DNA of 64,000 nt from Enterovirga rhinocerotis (GCF_004363955.1 NZ_SNZR01000011.1:2284346-2348345), one strand, 5' to 3'. Numbered from the stretch's first letter, positions 17,361 through 26,299 are shown. Notes: generated from the letters alone by a model not told the origin. Translations and numbers: made by a program.

Positions 17361-19672
17361 CAGAACCGCATCCGCACGTCGAGCCCGACGAGCCGTCCCA
17401 TCCCGACGCTCGAATAGACGCTCGGGCCGCTCTGGTAGGAATAGGTGCGGTAGACCTTATCCGTCAGGTTGTTCGCGAAGATCTTCGCCGTGACCTGGTT
17501 GGGGAACGCGAATTCCAGCCCCGCATCGTAGGTCGTGTAGCCTCCCTGCGCGAGCGTGTTCTCCATGTCGAAGAAGGTCTTGCCGATGATCCGCATGTTC
17601 CCGGTCAGCGTGACTTGCGCGGGGATCAGGGTTTGCTCGATCGTGTACCGCGCGCCGAGATTGGCCGTGACGTCGGGGGCATAGGGGATCCGCTTGCCCT
17701 TGTAGTTCACGCCCTTCTGCCAGTCCGTGAACTTGTCGAATTCCGAGCGGCCGAACGCCCCCTGGGCGGTCAGGACGAGCTGGTCCGTCGCCTGCAGCCG
17801 CGCTTCCAGCTCGACGCCGGTGCTCACGCCCTGCCCGGCATTGCGCAGGACCTGGTAGCCGATCGGTCCGACATAGACCTGCTGGTCCTGGGAGGAGATG
17901 TGATAGAGGGCCGCCGACAGGCCGAGCCGCCCGTCGAAGAGTTCGGTGCGCCCTCCCACCTCGAAGTTCCAGGCGGTTTCCGGCTTGTAGACGTTCAGGT
18001 CGAAGGAGGAGGAAACCGTGTGGTTGAACCCGCCGGCCTTGTATCCTTGGGAGACGAGAGCGTAGACGCGCGTCGTGTCGTTGACCTGGTAGCCGAGAGA
18101 TACTTTGGGCTGGACGTTCGAGAAGTTCGCCTCCTGCTTCGAGGCGAGGCCCATTCCGGATCCGAACGAATCGGGTCGCAGGTAGTCGATGTCGCTCCAA
18201 TCGTAGGAGGCGCGCAGGCCGGCCGTCAGGGCAAGGCGGTTCGTCAGATTGTAGGTCGCCTCGCCGAACGCGCTGGCGGAGCTCGATTCCACCCGGTTGC
18301 GGGACGGCCCCATATAGTAAACCGGAATCGACGGCCAGCCGCGCGTGAAATCGTTGTTGACGAAGGAGACGCCCGCCACACCCTTGAGCGGGCCGGCGCC
18401 GTCATAGGCGAGGCGAAGCTCCTGGTAGATCGTCCGGTAGGTTTCCGGCTGGTCGACGACCGCACGACGACGAAGATCGATGTACTGGAACGACGAGACG
18501 CTCGAGAGCGTGAAATCACCCATCCGGTAATTCCAGGCGAGAGCCGTGGTCGTCAGTTCCCGATCGAAGGAGTTGTAGTAGCGTTGCGGGGTGGAGCGGA
18601 ACCAGCGTCGACGAAGATCGGCGTCGAGGACGAAGTTCTCCTCGCGCGAGCGCAGCGACTCGTGCGACGCAGAGAGCATGGCGTCGAAATCACCACCCAG
18701 CGGCGCGTAGCGGAGGGCCATCCGGCCGCTCAGGGCGTTGCGGCCGTCGATGTTGTCCTTGCCGCGCTCGAGATCCTTGAGCTGCCCGATATAGTGACGC
18801 TCCTTGATCCCCAAATCGAGGAACAGCGTGTCCGGAACGAGGACCGTCGTCGTGTTCGCTCCGATCTCGTACAGCCCGTTCGAGGCGATCGCCGAGATGC
18901 TGGCGCGGTTCTCGCGCGGCTTCTCGGTCGAGATGCTGATCACGCCGGCGAAGGCGTTGATCCCGAACAGCGTCCCCTGCGGCCCGCGCAGGAACTCGAC
19001 CCGGCCGACATTCGAGAGATCCTGCACGAGCGCCCGAGCGGATTGCGGCACGCCGTCGATCAGGACCTGCACGCTCGGATTGTAGAAGTCGAACGAATTG
19101 ATTCCCCGCACCGTGAAGTTGGCGAACAGGCCCGAGCCGCGATCGTCCACCACGAGACCCGGCAGCACCTTCTGCAGATCGGCCGTCGTCTGAACCTGAC
19201 GGTCGCGCAGGACGGCTCCGTGGACCACCGACACGGCCGCATCCGTCTTTCCGAGTTCCTGCGGACGCTTGGCCGCCGCGACGCTGATCTCGTTGAGAGG
19301 GGCGACGGGCGAGACGACGCGCGGCCGGACGAGGCCCGCACCCGAACGGGCCTGGCTGTCTGCGGCGGCGGCCGGACGAGCGGCGGCGCGGGCACGCGGC
19401 GCGGCCCGAGCGCCGCGCGGCGATGCCGGACGGGTCCTCGCGACCGGCTCCTCGACGACGAGAGGAGGCAGCGCCGTGCTCGGCGACGGGCCCGGGTCCA
19501 AGGTCGCCTGTGCAAAGGCCGAAGTCGAGACCAGAAGCGCCGCCATCACAGCAGGAGTCACGCGAAGCGCTGGAATAGTCACGATCTTCAGGTCGTCGAG
19601 AGCTCGGCTCTGTTTTGCATCAGTATTGTTCTTGTCCGAGATATCGACCGCCTCGTCGCCAGTTGAGATCAT
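17360..19672 (-). CDS. TonB-dependent outer-membrane siderophore receptor, FyuA-like
   Basis: 770 residues from the ATG at 19672; a GTG at 19702 would add ten residues. A signal peptide ends near AFAQA, followed by an Ala/Pro/Arg-rich stretch of about 60 residues and a TonB-box-like NEISVAAAKR. The plug has SVVHGAVLRDRQ, FTVRGIN, QVLIDGVPQ and VEFLRGPQGTLFG; the barrel ends in the typical terminal Phe (DVRMRF). It should bind the ferric form of the siderophore made by the adjacent genes and pass it through the outer membrane using TonB-ExbBD energy. It is transcribed with the MFS permease and diverges from the AraC regulator. The start is uncertain because the ribosome site is weak and an operator-like repeat overlaps it. 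FyuA is the closest named model I recognise, from plug motifs and neighbours. Confidence 0.85.
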   Translation of the reverse strand: MISTGDEAVDISDKNNTDAKQSRALDDLKIVTIPALRVTPAVMAALLVSTSAFAQATLDPGPSPSTALPPLVVEEPVARTRPASPRGARAAPRARAAARPAAAADSQARSGAGLVRPRVVSPVAPLNEISVAAAKRPQELGKTDAAVSVVHGAVLRDRQVQTTADLQKVLPGLVVDDRGSGLFANFTVRGINSFDFYNPSVQVLIDGVPQSARALVQDLSNVGRVEFLRGPQGTLFGINAFAGVISISTEKPRENRASISAIASNGLYEIGANTTTVLVPDTLFLDLGIKERHYIGQLKDLERGKDNIDGRNALSGRMALRYAPLGGDFDAMLSASHESLRSREENFVLDADLRRRWFRSTPQRYYNSFDRELTTTALAWNYRMGDFTLSSVSSFQYIDLRRRAVVDQPETYRTIYQELRLAYDGAGPLKGVAGVSFVNNDFTRGWPSIPVYYMGPSRNRVESSSASAFGEATYNLTNRLALTAGLRASYDWSDIDYLRPDSFGSGMGLASKQEANFSNVQPKVSLGYQVNDTTRVYALVSQGYKAGGFNHTVSSSFDLNVYKPETAWNFEVGGRTELFDGRLGLSAALYHISSQDQQVYVGPIGYQVLRNAGQGVSTGVELEARLQATDQLVLTAQGAFGRSEFDKFTDWQKGVNYKGKRIPYAPDVTANLGARYTIEQTLIPAQVTLTGNMRIIGKTFFDMENTLAQGGYTTYDAGLEFAFPNQVTAKIFANNLTDKVYRTYSYQSGPSVYSSVGMGRLVGLDVRMRF

Positions 19673-19682
19673 TTCTAATCTA
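19665..19682. promoter_or_regulatory. Operator-like repeat overlapping the receptor start
   Basis: On the + strand the 18 bases are GAGATC-ATTTCT-AATCTA. The right arm is identical to the AATCTA arm of the repeat at 15776-15793 and the spacer is again six bases; the left arm matches four of six. The receptor ATG lies inside it, a position that fits repression. Confidence 0.3.
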
Positions 19683-19771
19683 GGTCCTGCTTCAGCTCTC
19701 ACCTGTCATACTTGCCGGGAGCGAAATTGCTGTCTAACGAATTTGGGAAGGCCATTGATGGAATCGGGACA

Positions 19772-20848
19772 ATGTCAGCCACGAGCGACAGCCGCCGATC
19801 GCCTGTGTCATCCCCATCACACGACGATGGAGTCTCGCACGCGAACTGGCGGGAAGGCGTCTTGCAGGCGCTGGAAGGGTTTGGACTGCGCGAAGGCGCC
19901 AGGATCGAGCAACCCGATCCCGGGCTGACGATCCTTTGCCTCGACTCGCGGATCGATGCGGATCGGACGTTCAATCCCGAGGGGCCGAACACCTTTTCCC
20001 TGAGCATCTGCCTGGAAGGTCAGGGCACGATGTCCATCGAAGGAGCGAGCCAGTTCGCCTTCAGCGCCGGTTCGGCCGTCCTCTTCACGAGCGAGAACTA
20101 CATGCGCGGCAGCAACTCGCTCGCCGGCGGCTGCCGCCTGCGCATGGTCGACCTGCGGTTCGAGCCGGACTTCCTGAGCCAGCTGGGGGGAAGCGGCCTT
20201 GCCCGATTCGGCGGCGACATCCTCAGCCGACACAGCCGGCCCGATCAGAACGTGCACCTGCTGGGGTTCAGCGCCCAACCGAGCCTCATGGAAGCGGCGC
20301 GCGCCATCTTCTGCTGCCACCTGGCCGACGGTCTGGCCCGGGAGCTCTTCCTCAAGGCCAAGGCCGTCGAAGCGCTGAGCCTGACGGTCGATGCGCTCGA
20401 TGCCGCGCAACCGAAAAGCGTCTCGGTGCGGGCGGACGTCGCCCGGAAGATCAAGGCCGCCCAAGCCATCATCGAGGCGAGGTTCGACGACGATTGGACG
20501 ATCGCGCGGCTGGCGCGCGAGGTCGGACTGAACGAACGTCAGTTGAAGGACGGCTTCCGCCACTTGTTCGGGCGGACGGTGCACGGCTATCTGCACGGGG
20601 TCCGGATGGACACCGCGGCCGCGCTGCTCCGAGCGGGCCATTCCGTCACCGAGACAGCGCTCGCGACCGGGTTCAGCAGCCTCAGCCATTTCAGCCGGGC
20701 GTTCAAGATCGCGAAGGGCACCTCGCCCCGCAACCATCTCCGCGATCCCGCCACGGATGCCCCCGTATCGGCCTTGGTCCCGTCGGGTGTCTTCGATGAG
20801 CCGAAGCGCTACGGTCCCCGCAGCCCGCCTCAGCGTCTTTCCGGCTGA
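19772..20848 (+). CDS. AraC-family transcriptional regulator (YbtA/PchR-like)
   Basis: 358 residues from the ATG at 19772; a TTG at 19712 in the same frame would add 20. The N-terminal part is a cupin-like sensing domain with no clear family motif beyond FSLSICLEGQG. The C-terminal 100 residues form the double helix-turn-helix: WTIARLAREVGLNERQLKDG then a second element ending in ATGFSSLSHFSRAFK, typical of AraC proteins. YbtA and PchR, in yersiniabactin and pyochelin loci, bind their ferric siderophore and activate receptor and biosynthesis genes. The divergent position next to the receptor and the identity of the neighbours support that role here. The first 20 residues after the start are Ser-rich and probably disordered. 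Confidence 0.85.
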   Translation: MSATSDSRRSPVSSPSHDDGVSHANWREGVLQALEGFGLREGARIEQPDPGLTILCLDSRIDADRTFNPEGPNTFSLSICLEGQGTMSIEGASQFAFSAGSAVLFTSENYMRGSNSLAGGCRLRMVDLRFEPDFLSQLGGSGLARFGGDILSRHSRPDQNVHLLGFSAQPSLMEAARAIFCCHLADGLARELFLKAKAVEALSLTVDALDAAQPKSVSVRADVARKIKAAQAIIEARFDDDWTIARLAREVGLNERQLKDGFRHLFGRTVHGYLHGVRMDTAAALLRAGHSVTETALATGFSSLSHFSRAFKIAKGTSPRNHLRDPATDAPVSALVPSGVFDEPKRYGPRSPPQRLSG

Positions 20849-21238
20849 CGCGGCCCGGCAGTCTCACCCGAGGCGCGATCGTGAACCGGACGAGGACGCT
20901 GGGTGGGCCCGGAGACGTCTCATCGGCGTCACGATCCCCGGCGCATTCGGCCATGGGAAGACGCGCCGGCAGATTCGCATCGACGAGACCGGCCAGACGG
21001 GCTTGAACAAAGGCGCATTCTTTCCCATTGTCGCGCCAGTCGTGAACCCGCAGCAACCGTGACGCGCAAACGGTCCCAACCTGACGGTCGGGATGGGGAG
21101 CGCGCGGACCGCAGGGACGCCGCGACGAAGCGCTCCGGACGACCGTCGGACCATCGAGGATGGGCGACGGCCCGCGGCGCCCGGGGCGTCGAAATCCGGC
21201 TACTGTCGAGACGACAACGCGGAGCGGAAGGGCTCAAC
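20849..21238. other. Intergenic stretch with no recognised feature
   Basis: 390 bases after the AraC gene. Short open frames exist on both strands, but none shows a family motif or a good ribosome site. It marks the right border of the siderophore locus. No inverted repeat, integrase gene or tRNA was seen here. Confidence 0.6.
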
Positions 21239-21457
21239 ATGGCTGACCCCAAGGACGCGCGGCGCGCCCGCGCGGAGGCCCATTTCAAGCAGCCACCCGC
21301 CGACACGGCCGGGCCGGGCCGTTCCGCCTATGACGCGGAGGCGGCCGCCCGAGAGGAGAATACCGAGCGGCTGAAGCGCCTCCGCCTTGCGAAGGAGGAG
21401 AGCTTGCGGGAGGCGATCGCCGTCAACAAGGCTCGCCGGGGTTTGAAGACCCGGTGA
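21239..21457 (+). CDS. Small conserved basic/acidic protein of unknown function
   Basis: 72 residues, charged throughout, rich in Ala, Arg, Lys and Glu, with no membrane segment. It begins MADPKDARRARAEAHF and contains a helical stretch LKRLRLAKEESLREAI. ATG at 21239 is preceded by GGAAGG. Similar small proteins occur in other Rhizobiales as far as I recall, which supports a real gene, but no function is known to me. Its neighbours (siderophore regulator, then a convergent dehydrogenase) give no clue. Confidence 0.6.
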   Translation: MADPKDARRARAEAHFKQPPADTAGPGRSAYDAEAAAREENTERLKRLRLAKEESLREAIAVNKARRGLKTR

Positions 21458-21504
21458 GGCCGGTCGTGCTCACGAAGCACGGAGAAAGGCTTTCCCCCTC
21501 CTGC

Positions 21505-21526
21505 ATCCGGCCGCTTCCAGCCGGAT
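21505..21526. terminator. Hairpin between converging genes
   Basis: ATCCGGC (21505-21511) and GCCGGAT (21520-21526) form a 7-bp stem with an 8-base loop. A second weaker stem, CGTGCT/AGCACG, lies at 21466-21481. Neither has a T-run. Position between convergent genes suits a bidirectional terminator. Confidence 0.35.
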
Positions 21527-21612
21527 CGGGCAGGGCCTCGGCCCTCTCGGCCATGGTGCTCGCCGCCCTCGCCCCCCGCATGGCGACCGGAAGAGGGCGA
21601 TAGGGCTCGCCC

Positions 21613-22611
21613 TCAGAGCATCGAGGGCAGCACCCGGTCCGGCGGGCGGTGGCCGTCCATGAAGGTCCGGATGTTGACGATGACCTTCTCGCCCATGTCG
21701 AGCCGGCCCTCCTGGGTGGCCGAGCCCATGTGAGGCAGGAGGACGACCTTGCCCGCCTTGGCGAGCTTGACGAGGCGCGGATTGACCGCCGGCTCGTGCT
21801 CGAAGACGTCCAGCCCGGCACCGCCGATCTCGTTCGACTCGATCAGCCTAGCGAGCGCGTTCTCGTCGATGATCTCGCCGCGCGCGGTGTTGACGACGAG
21901 CGCCACCGGACGAAGCAGCTTCAGGCGCCGTGCCGAAAGCAGGTGATAGGTCGCCGGCGTATGCGGGCAATGGACGGAGACGATGTCCATCCGCGCCAGC
22001 ATCTGGTCGAGCGAATCCCACCAGGTCGCCTCGAGCGATTCCTCCACCTCCGAAGCGAGGCGGCGGCGGTTGTGGTAGTGGATCGAGAGCCCGAAGGCGC
22101 GGGCGCGTCTGGCGACGGCCTGGCCGATCCGCCCCATCCCGACGATGCCGAGGCGCTTGCCGGTGATGCGGCGCCCGAGCATGCCGGTCGGCGCCCAGCC
22201 GCTCCATTCGTCCTCGGGGATCAGGCGCGCACCCTCCGGGATGCGGCGGGCGACGGCCATGATGAGGGCCATCGTCATGTCGGCCGTGTCGTCCGTCAGC
22301 ACGCCGGGCGTGTTCGTGACGGTGATGCCGCGAGCGAGCGCGGCCTGGACGTCGATATGATCGACGCCGTTGCCGAAATTGGCGATCAGCCGAAGCCCGG
22401 CCCCGGCCTGGGCCAGGATCGAGGAATCGATCTCGTCGGTGATGGTCGGCACCAGCACGTCGGCCCGCTTCACGGCCTCCATCAACGCAGCAGCGTCCAT
22501 GGGCTTGTCGTCGAGATTGAGCTCTGCGTCGAAAAGTTCGCGCATGCGCGTCTCGATCGCCTCCGGGAGGCGGCGGGTGACGACGACGAGGGGCTTCTTG
22601 CGTGACGACAT
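21613..22611 (-). CDS. D-isomer-specific 2-hydroxyacid dehydrogenase (glyoxylate/hydroxypyruvate reductase type)
   Basis: 332-residue cytosolic NAD(P)-dependent enzyme. It shows the usual family order: N-terminal substrate-binding part (NFGNGVDHID), Rossmann motif GIVGMGRIGQAVA, then NTARGE with the catalytic Arg, the Glu of FEHEP and the catalytic His of LLPHMGSAT. These match the glyoxylate/hydroxypyruvate reductase subgroup of D-2-hydroxyacid dehydrogenases; formate dehydrogenase and phosphoglycerate dehydrogenase types are less likely from the length and motif wording. Two tandem ATGs (22614 and 22611) follow GAGG; the second has the better spacing and gives MSSRKKP. It is divergent from the SH3-type gene and stands alone. 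The exact substrate cannot be decided. Confidence 0.85.
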   Translation of the reverse strand: MSSRKKPLVVVTRRLPEAIETRMRELFDAELNLDDKPMDAAALMEAVKRADVLVPTITDEIDSSILAQAGAGLRLIANFGNGVDHIDVQAALARGITVTNTPGVLTDDTADMTMALIMAVARRIPEGARLIPEDEWSGWAPTGMLGRRITGKRLGIVGMGRIGQAVARRARAFGLSIHYHNRRRLASEVEESLEATWWDSLDQMLARMDIVSVHCPHTPATYHLLSARRLKLLRPVALVVNTARGEIIDENALARLIESNEIGGAGLDVFEHEPAVNPRLVKLAKAGKVVLLPHMGSATQEGRLDMGEKVIVNIRTFMDGHRPPDRVLPSML

Positions 22612-22795
22612 CATGGATCCTCGGGCGGGACGAACGCGCATTTCATCCCGCCTTAACCGTAAACCGGCCAAAGATAGGGGCAAGCGTCGCCGATGGCGCG
22701 ACGAGCCGCCTCCTGGCAGCCGACGGGAAAAGTCTCTAAGGCGCGCCTGTCTAGCAGAGGCGGTCGTTTAGACAATTGGATCGCGGAACCGAGAC

Positions 22796-23329
22796 ATGCG
22801 ATTTTCTCCCGCCCTTCTCGCCGCAGCGGTGCTCGCGCTCGGCCTCTTCTCCCGCCCCGCCACCGCCGTCGTGGAGGTGCCCGCGGGCAAGGTCTCAGGC
22901 CTGCCCGTGCCGCGCTATGTCAGCCTGAAGACCGACCGGGTGAACCTGCGCGAGGGTCCCTCGAAGGACCATAGGACGGCCTGGGTGTTCCAGCGCGCGG
23001 GCCTGCCTGTGGAGATCACGGCGGAATTCGAGACCTGGCGCCGCATCCGCGACGCGGAAGGGACCGAGGGCTGGGTCCTCCACTCGCTGCTCTCGGGCCG
23101 CCGCACGGCCCTCGTGATGCCCTGGGCGAAGGCCGGCACCGAGCCGCTGCCGCTCTACGACAAGGCGGACGAGAAGGCGCGGGTCGTGGCGCAGCTGCAG
23201 CCGAACGTCATCGCCAATGTGAGGACCTGCCGCGAGGGCTGGTGCCGCATCATCATCGGCAAGGACACGAGCGGCTTCATCAAGCAGGATCGCCTCTGGG
23301 GCGTCTACCCGAACGAGACGCTGGAATAG
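22796..23329 (+). CDS. Exported protein with two bacterial SH3-like domains
   Basis: 177 residues. A signal peptide (RFSPALLAAAVLALGLFSRP) ends near Ala25. Two SH3-like repeats follow: one starting YVSLKTDRVNLREGPS at about 43 and containing RIRDAEGTEGWVLHS, and a second from about 105 with LPLYDKADEKARVVAQL and WCRIIIGKDTSGFIKQ. This is the common alphaproteobacterial periplasmic SH3_4 type, often thought to touch peptidoglycan. No catalytic motif is present. ATG at 22796. It converges with the next gene with only 7 bases between them. Confidence 0.8.
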   Translation: MRFSPALLAAAVLALGLFSRPATAVVEVPAGKVSGLPVPRYVSLKTDRVNLREGPSKDHRTAWVFQRAGLPVEITAEFETWRRIRDAEGTEGWVLHSLLSGRRTALVMPWAKAGTEPLPLYDKADEKARVVAQLQPNVIANVRTCREGWCRIIIGKDTSGFIKQDRLWGVYPNETLE

Positions 23330-23336
23330 CGGCGCC

Positions 23337-24194
23337 TCAGCCCGGCCTGCGCCAGCCCGGCTTGCCCCGGCCTCCGACGAGGCCGGCGCGTACCCTCTGC
23401 TTGAGCAGCGGACGCGGCCGGAAACGCTCGCCATAGGCCTCCTGCAGGATCTCCTGGACCTGCAGGCAGAGATGAGACGTCGTCGCATCCATCAGTTCGA
23501 AGGGCCCCATCGGGTGGCCGAGGCCGAGCCGGCAGGCCGTGTCGATGTCCTCGGGCGTCGCGACGCCTTCCTCGACGAGCCGGACGGCCTCGATCATGAA
23601 GACGTGCAGCAGCCGATTCACGGCGAAGCCCGCGACGTCCTTGATCTCGATCGGCGCCTTGCCGATCCGCCGGCAGAGGTCGAGCGCCGCAGCGACCGTC
23701 TCGGGGGCCGTATCGAAGGCCGGGATGACCTCGACGAGCTTCATGCGGGTGACGGGCGAGAAGTAATGCGTGCCGATGAAGAGCCGCCGCCTGTCCGGCG
23801 CGACGGCCGCGGCGAGGGTCGAGATCGGGATGGTGGAGGTGTTGGTCGCGAGGATGCAGCCCGGAAGGCAGATGGCATCCAGAGCCCGGAAGACCTCCGT
23901 CTTCACCGCCTCGTCCTCGAACACCGCCTCGGTGACGTAATCCCGATCGGACAGCGCCTGCCGGTCCGTCGTCGTCCGCAGGCGCGCGAAGGCCGCCTCG
24001 CCCTCCCCCGCCGGCAGCGCCCCGCGCTGGACGCCGCGCTCGTAGACGCTCTCGAGCCGCTTCAGTGCCGCCGCCAGCCGATCCTCCTCGCGGTCGACCA
24101 GCACCACATCGTGGCCTGCGAGCGCGAAGGTCAGCGCGATCTCGGAGCCCATCAATCCGGCTCCCACGACTCCGATCCGCTCAAGCGCCGCCAT
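23337..24194 (-). CDS. 3-hydroxyacyl-CoA dehydrogenase (3-hydroxybutyryl-CoA dehydrogenase type)
   Basis: 285-residue NAD-dependent dehydrogenase acting on 3-hydroxyacyl-CoA, in fatty-acid or hydroxybutyrate metabolism. The Rossmann motif GVVGAGLMGSEIA is at the N-terminus and the second strand ends in VDRE, which favours NAD. NTSTIPIS and GTHYFSPV (catalytic His) follow, and the C-terminal domain has DVAGFAVNR and LGHPMGPFELMD. ATG at 24194 is chosen because GGGAGGA stands just upstream; earlier starts lack this. It diverges from comF. Size and motifs fit single-domain HBD/PaaH proteins; the chain-length preference is unknown. Confidence 0.87.
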   Translation of the reverse strand: MAALERIGVVGAGLMGSEIALTFALAGHDVVLVDREEDRLAAALKRLESVYERGVQRGALPAGEGEAAFARLRTTTDRQALSDRDYVTEAVFEDEAVKTEVFRALDAICLPGCILATNTSTIPISTLAAAVAPDRRRLFIGTHYFSPVTRMKLVEVIPAFDTAPETVAAALDLCRRIGKAPIEIKDVAGFAVNRLLHVFMIEAVRLVEEGVATPEDIDTACRLGLGHPMGPFELMDATTSHLCLQVQEILQEAYGERFRPRPLLKQRVRAGLVGGRGKPGWRRPG

Positions 24195-24306
24195 CCCGTC
24201 CTCCCGTAACATTGGTTCGTCGATCCCGATGGGCATTGCGCGGCGCGAGGGCGCATGCAAGCCTCTCGAAGCGCCGCCACACGGATGCGAGAAGCCCGGC
24301 GAAACG

Positions 24307-25074
24307 ATGATCGCGCCGATCGCCCTCCTCCGACACGCCGCCGACCCTTTTCGGCGGGCCGCAGCCGTGGCGGTCGCCGTCGTCTATCCGCCGAGCTGCG
24401 TCGCCTGCGGCCGCGCGACCGGGGAACCGCACGGCCTCTGTGCCGAATGCTGGAAGGGCCTCCGCTTCATCGAGCGCCCCTATTGCGAGCGGCTCGGCAC
24501 GCCCTTCGCCGTCGACCACGGCATGAGCCTCGTCTCGCCGGCCGCCATCGCCGATCCGCCCGTCTATGCCCGCGCGCGGGCCGTCGCCCGCTATGACGAG
24601 ACCGCGCGCACGCTCATCCATCGCCTGAAATACGGCGATCGGCTGGAGACGGCGCGAGCCCTCGGGCGCATGCTGGTCGCCGCCGGCCAGGACCTCGCCC
24701 GCGATTGCGACGCGATCGTCCCCGTCCCCCTGCATCGGGTCCGGCTCTGGCAGCGGCGATACAACCAGGCGATGGAACTCGCACGCCCGGTCGGCGCCGC
24801 CGCCGGCAAGCCGGTCGAGCCCTCGCTTCTCCGCCGCGTGCGGCACACGACACCCCAGGTCGGCCTGAGCCGGAACCAACGGGGCCGGAACCTGCAGGGC
24901 GCCTTCAAGGTGCCGCCCGAGGCGCGTCCGCGTCTCGAAGGGCGGCGCATCCTCCTCGTCGACGACGTGATCACGACGGGCGCCACCGCCAATGCCGCCG
25001 CGCGGGCGCTCCTGCGGGGCGGCGCGGCGGCGGTGGACATCCTCGCTTTCGCGCGGGTGGTGCCCGAGAGCTGA
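24307..25074 (+). CDS. comF: ComF family phosphoribosyltransferase-like protein
   Basis: 255 residues from the ATG at 24307; an in-frame ATG at 24229 would add 26 poorly conserved residues. A short hydrophobic N-terminus leads to a zinc-finger pair, CVACG and CAECW, then the conserved block RLKYGDR, PVPLHRVRLWQRRYNQ and the phosphoribosyltransferase loop ILLVDDVITTGATA. ComF proteins are linked to DNA uptake in competent bacteria but occur widely where competence is not known. It is followed 34 bases later by grxC, probably in one transcript with the amidase after it. Confidence 0.85.
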   Translation: MIAPIALLRHAADPFRRAAAVAVAVVYPPSCVACGRATGEPHGLCAECWKGLRFIERPYCERLGTPFAVDHGMSLVSPAAIADPPVYARARAVARYDETARTLIHRLKYGDRLETARALGRMLVAAGQDLARDCDAIVPVPLHRVRLWQRRYNQAMELARPVGAAAGKPVEPSLLRRVRHTTPQVGLSRNQRGRNLQGAFKVPPEARPRLEGRRILLVDDVITTGATANAAARALLRGGAAAVDILAFARVVPES

Positions 25075-25108
25075 AGCCTGTTATGATCGGGGCGACAGGA
25101 TAGCGCGC

Positions 25109-25363
25109 ATGCCACCCATCACCATCTACACCAAGTCCTGGTGCCCCTATTGCCAGGCGGCGAAGCAGCTGCTGACGGCGAAGGGCGCCGCGTTCGACGA
25201 GATCGAGATCTCCGGCAAGGAGGCCGAAAGGGCCGAGATGGTCCAGCGCGCCGGCGGCCGCACGACCGTGCCGCAGATCTTCATCGGCGACCGTCATGTC
25301 GGCGGCTTCGACGACCTGAACGCGCTCGATCGCCGGGGCGAACTCGACCCGCTGCTCGCCTGA
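25109..25363 (+). CDS. grxC: Glutaredoxin 3
   Basis: 84-residue cytosolic thiol-disulfide oxidoreductase that uses glutathione to reduce disulfides and mixed disulfides. The redox site is CPYC near residues 12-15 (TKSWCPYC), followed by the GSH-binding TVPQIFIGDRHVGGFDDL. Length and motifs are those of dithiol GrxC. The gene sits between comF and a Nit-type amidase; the grxC-amidase-DUF1178 order is common in alphaproteobacteria and links the group to glutathione upkeep. Confidence 0.93.
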   Translation: MPPITIYTKSWCPYCQAAKQLLTAKGAAFDEIEISGKEAERAEMVQRAGGRTTVPQIFIGDRHVGGFDDLNALDRRGELDPLLA

Positions 25364-25376
25364 CGGAGAAAGCCGG

Positions 25377-26237
25377 ATGACCCGCCCGTTCAAGGCCGCC
25401 TGCGTGACGATGCGCTCCGGGCGGGATCCGGCCGCCAATCTCGACGCGGCCACGCGCATGATCCACGAGGCGGCCGCCGCAGGGGCGAGCTTCGTGCAGA
25501 CGCCCGAGATCACCAATCTCTGCGACCGCAACCGACCGGCCGTCCTGGAGAAGACGACGACGGAGGACCGGGATGCGACCCTCGCCGGTCTGCGCGAGAC
25601 GGCGCGCGAGCTCGCGATCACGCTCCATATCGGCTCGCTGGCCCTCCGCTCGAGCGGCGACCGGCTCGCCAATCGCGGCTTCCTCGTCGGGCCGGACGGC
25701 GAGATCCTGCGCCGCTACGACAAGATCCACCTGTTCGACGTCGACCTGCCGAACGGCGAATCCTGGCGCGAATCGAACAGCTATGACGGCGGCTCGGAGG
25801 CGGCGCTCGTCGAGACGCCGCTCGGACGCATCGGGATGACGATCTGCTACGACGTGCGCTTCGCGGGCCTCTACCGCGCGCTCGCCGAGGCAGGCGCCGA
25901 AATCCTCACCGCCCCGGCCTGTTTCACCCGCCAGACCGGCGAGGCTCATTGGCAGGTGCTCCAGCGGGCGCGGGCCATCGAGACCGGCTCCTTCATGATC
26001 TCGGCGGCCCAGGCGGGCGAGCACGAGGACGGCCGCGAGACCTACGGCCATTCGATCATCGTCGATCCCTGGGGCCGCGTGCTCGCCGAGGGCGGCGCGG
26101 AGCCCGGCCTCGTCATGGCCGAGATCGACCTCGCGCTCGTCGCCGATTCCCGGGCGCGGATCCCGACCTTGAAGAACGGCCGGCCCTTCCGCGTCGCCAC
26201 CACCGCTGCCGCGAGACCGCTTGCCGCAGCGGGATAG
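25377..26237 (+). CDS. Carbon-nitrogen hydrolase, Nit1-like (probable deaminated-glutathione amidase)
   Basis: 286-residue nitrilase-superfamily amidase. The Glu-Lys-Cys triad is visible: Glu in QTPEIT (about 44), Lys in RRYDKIHLFDVD (about 121) and Cys in GMTICYDVRF (about 155). The phrase KIHLFDVD is typical of Nit1/Nit2 proteins that hydrolyse deaminated glutathione, a repair reaction. The neighbour grxC fits that glutathione link. ATG at 25377 follows GGAG. The gene begins 13 bases after grxC and is followed 62 bases later by the DUF1178 gene. Confidence 0.85.
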   Translation: MTRPFKAACVTMRSGRDPAANLDAATRMIHEAAAAGASFVQTPEITNLCDRNRPAVLEKTTTEDRDATLAGLRETARELAITLHIGSLALRSSGDRLANRGFLVGPDGEILRRYDKIHLFDVDLPNGESWRESNSYDGGSEAALVETPLGRIGMTICYDVRFAGLYRALAEAGAEILTAPACFTRQTGEAHWQVLQRARAIETGSFMISAAQAGEHEDGRETYGHSIIVDPWGRVLAEGGAEPGLVMAEIDLALVADSRARIPTLKNGRPFRVATTAAARPLAAAG

Positions 26238-26299
26238 GGGCCGTAACGAGGTCGGCGATACCATATGACAAGTCTGAGACGGTTTTCGGTCGAGTTGCG

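Noticed and set aside
1..20848. Calling the locus yersiniabactin or pyochelin outright
   Set aside because: There is no salicylate synthase or salicylate-AMP ligase in view and the chain starts from a FAAL-PKS, so the product must differ even though transport genes are Ybt-like.
1..20848. A recently mobile genomic island
   Set aside because: No integrase, transposase, tRNA or flanking direct repeat was seen, and base composition of the coding part is like its neighbours; transfer from betaproteobacteria is possible but not shown by this window.
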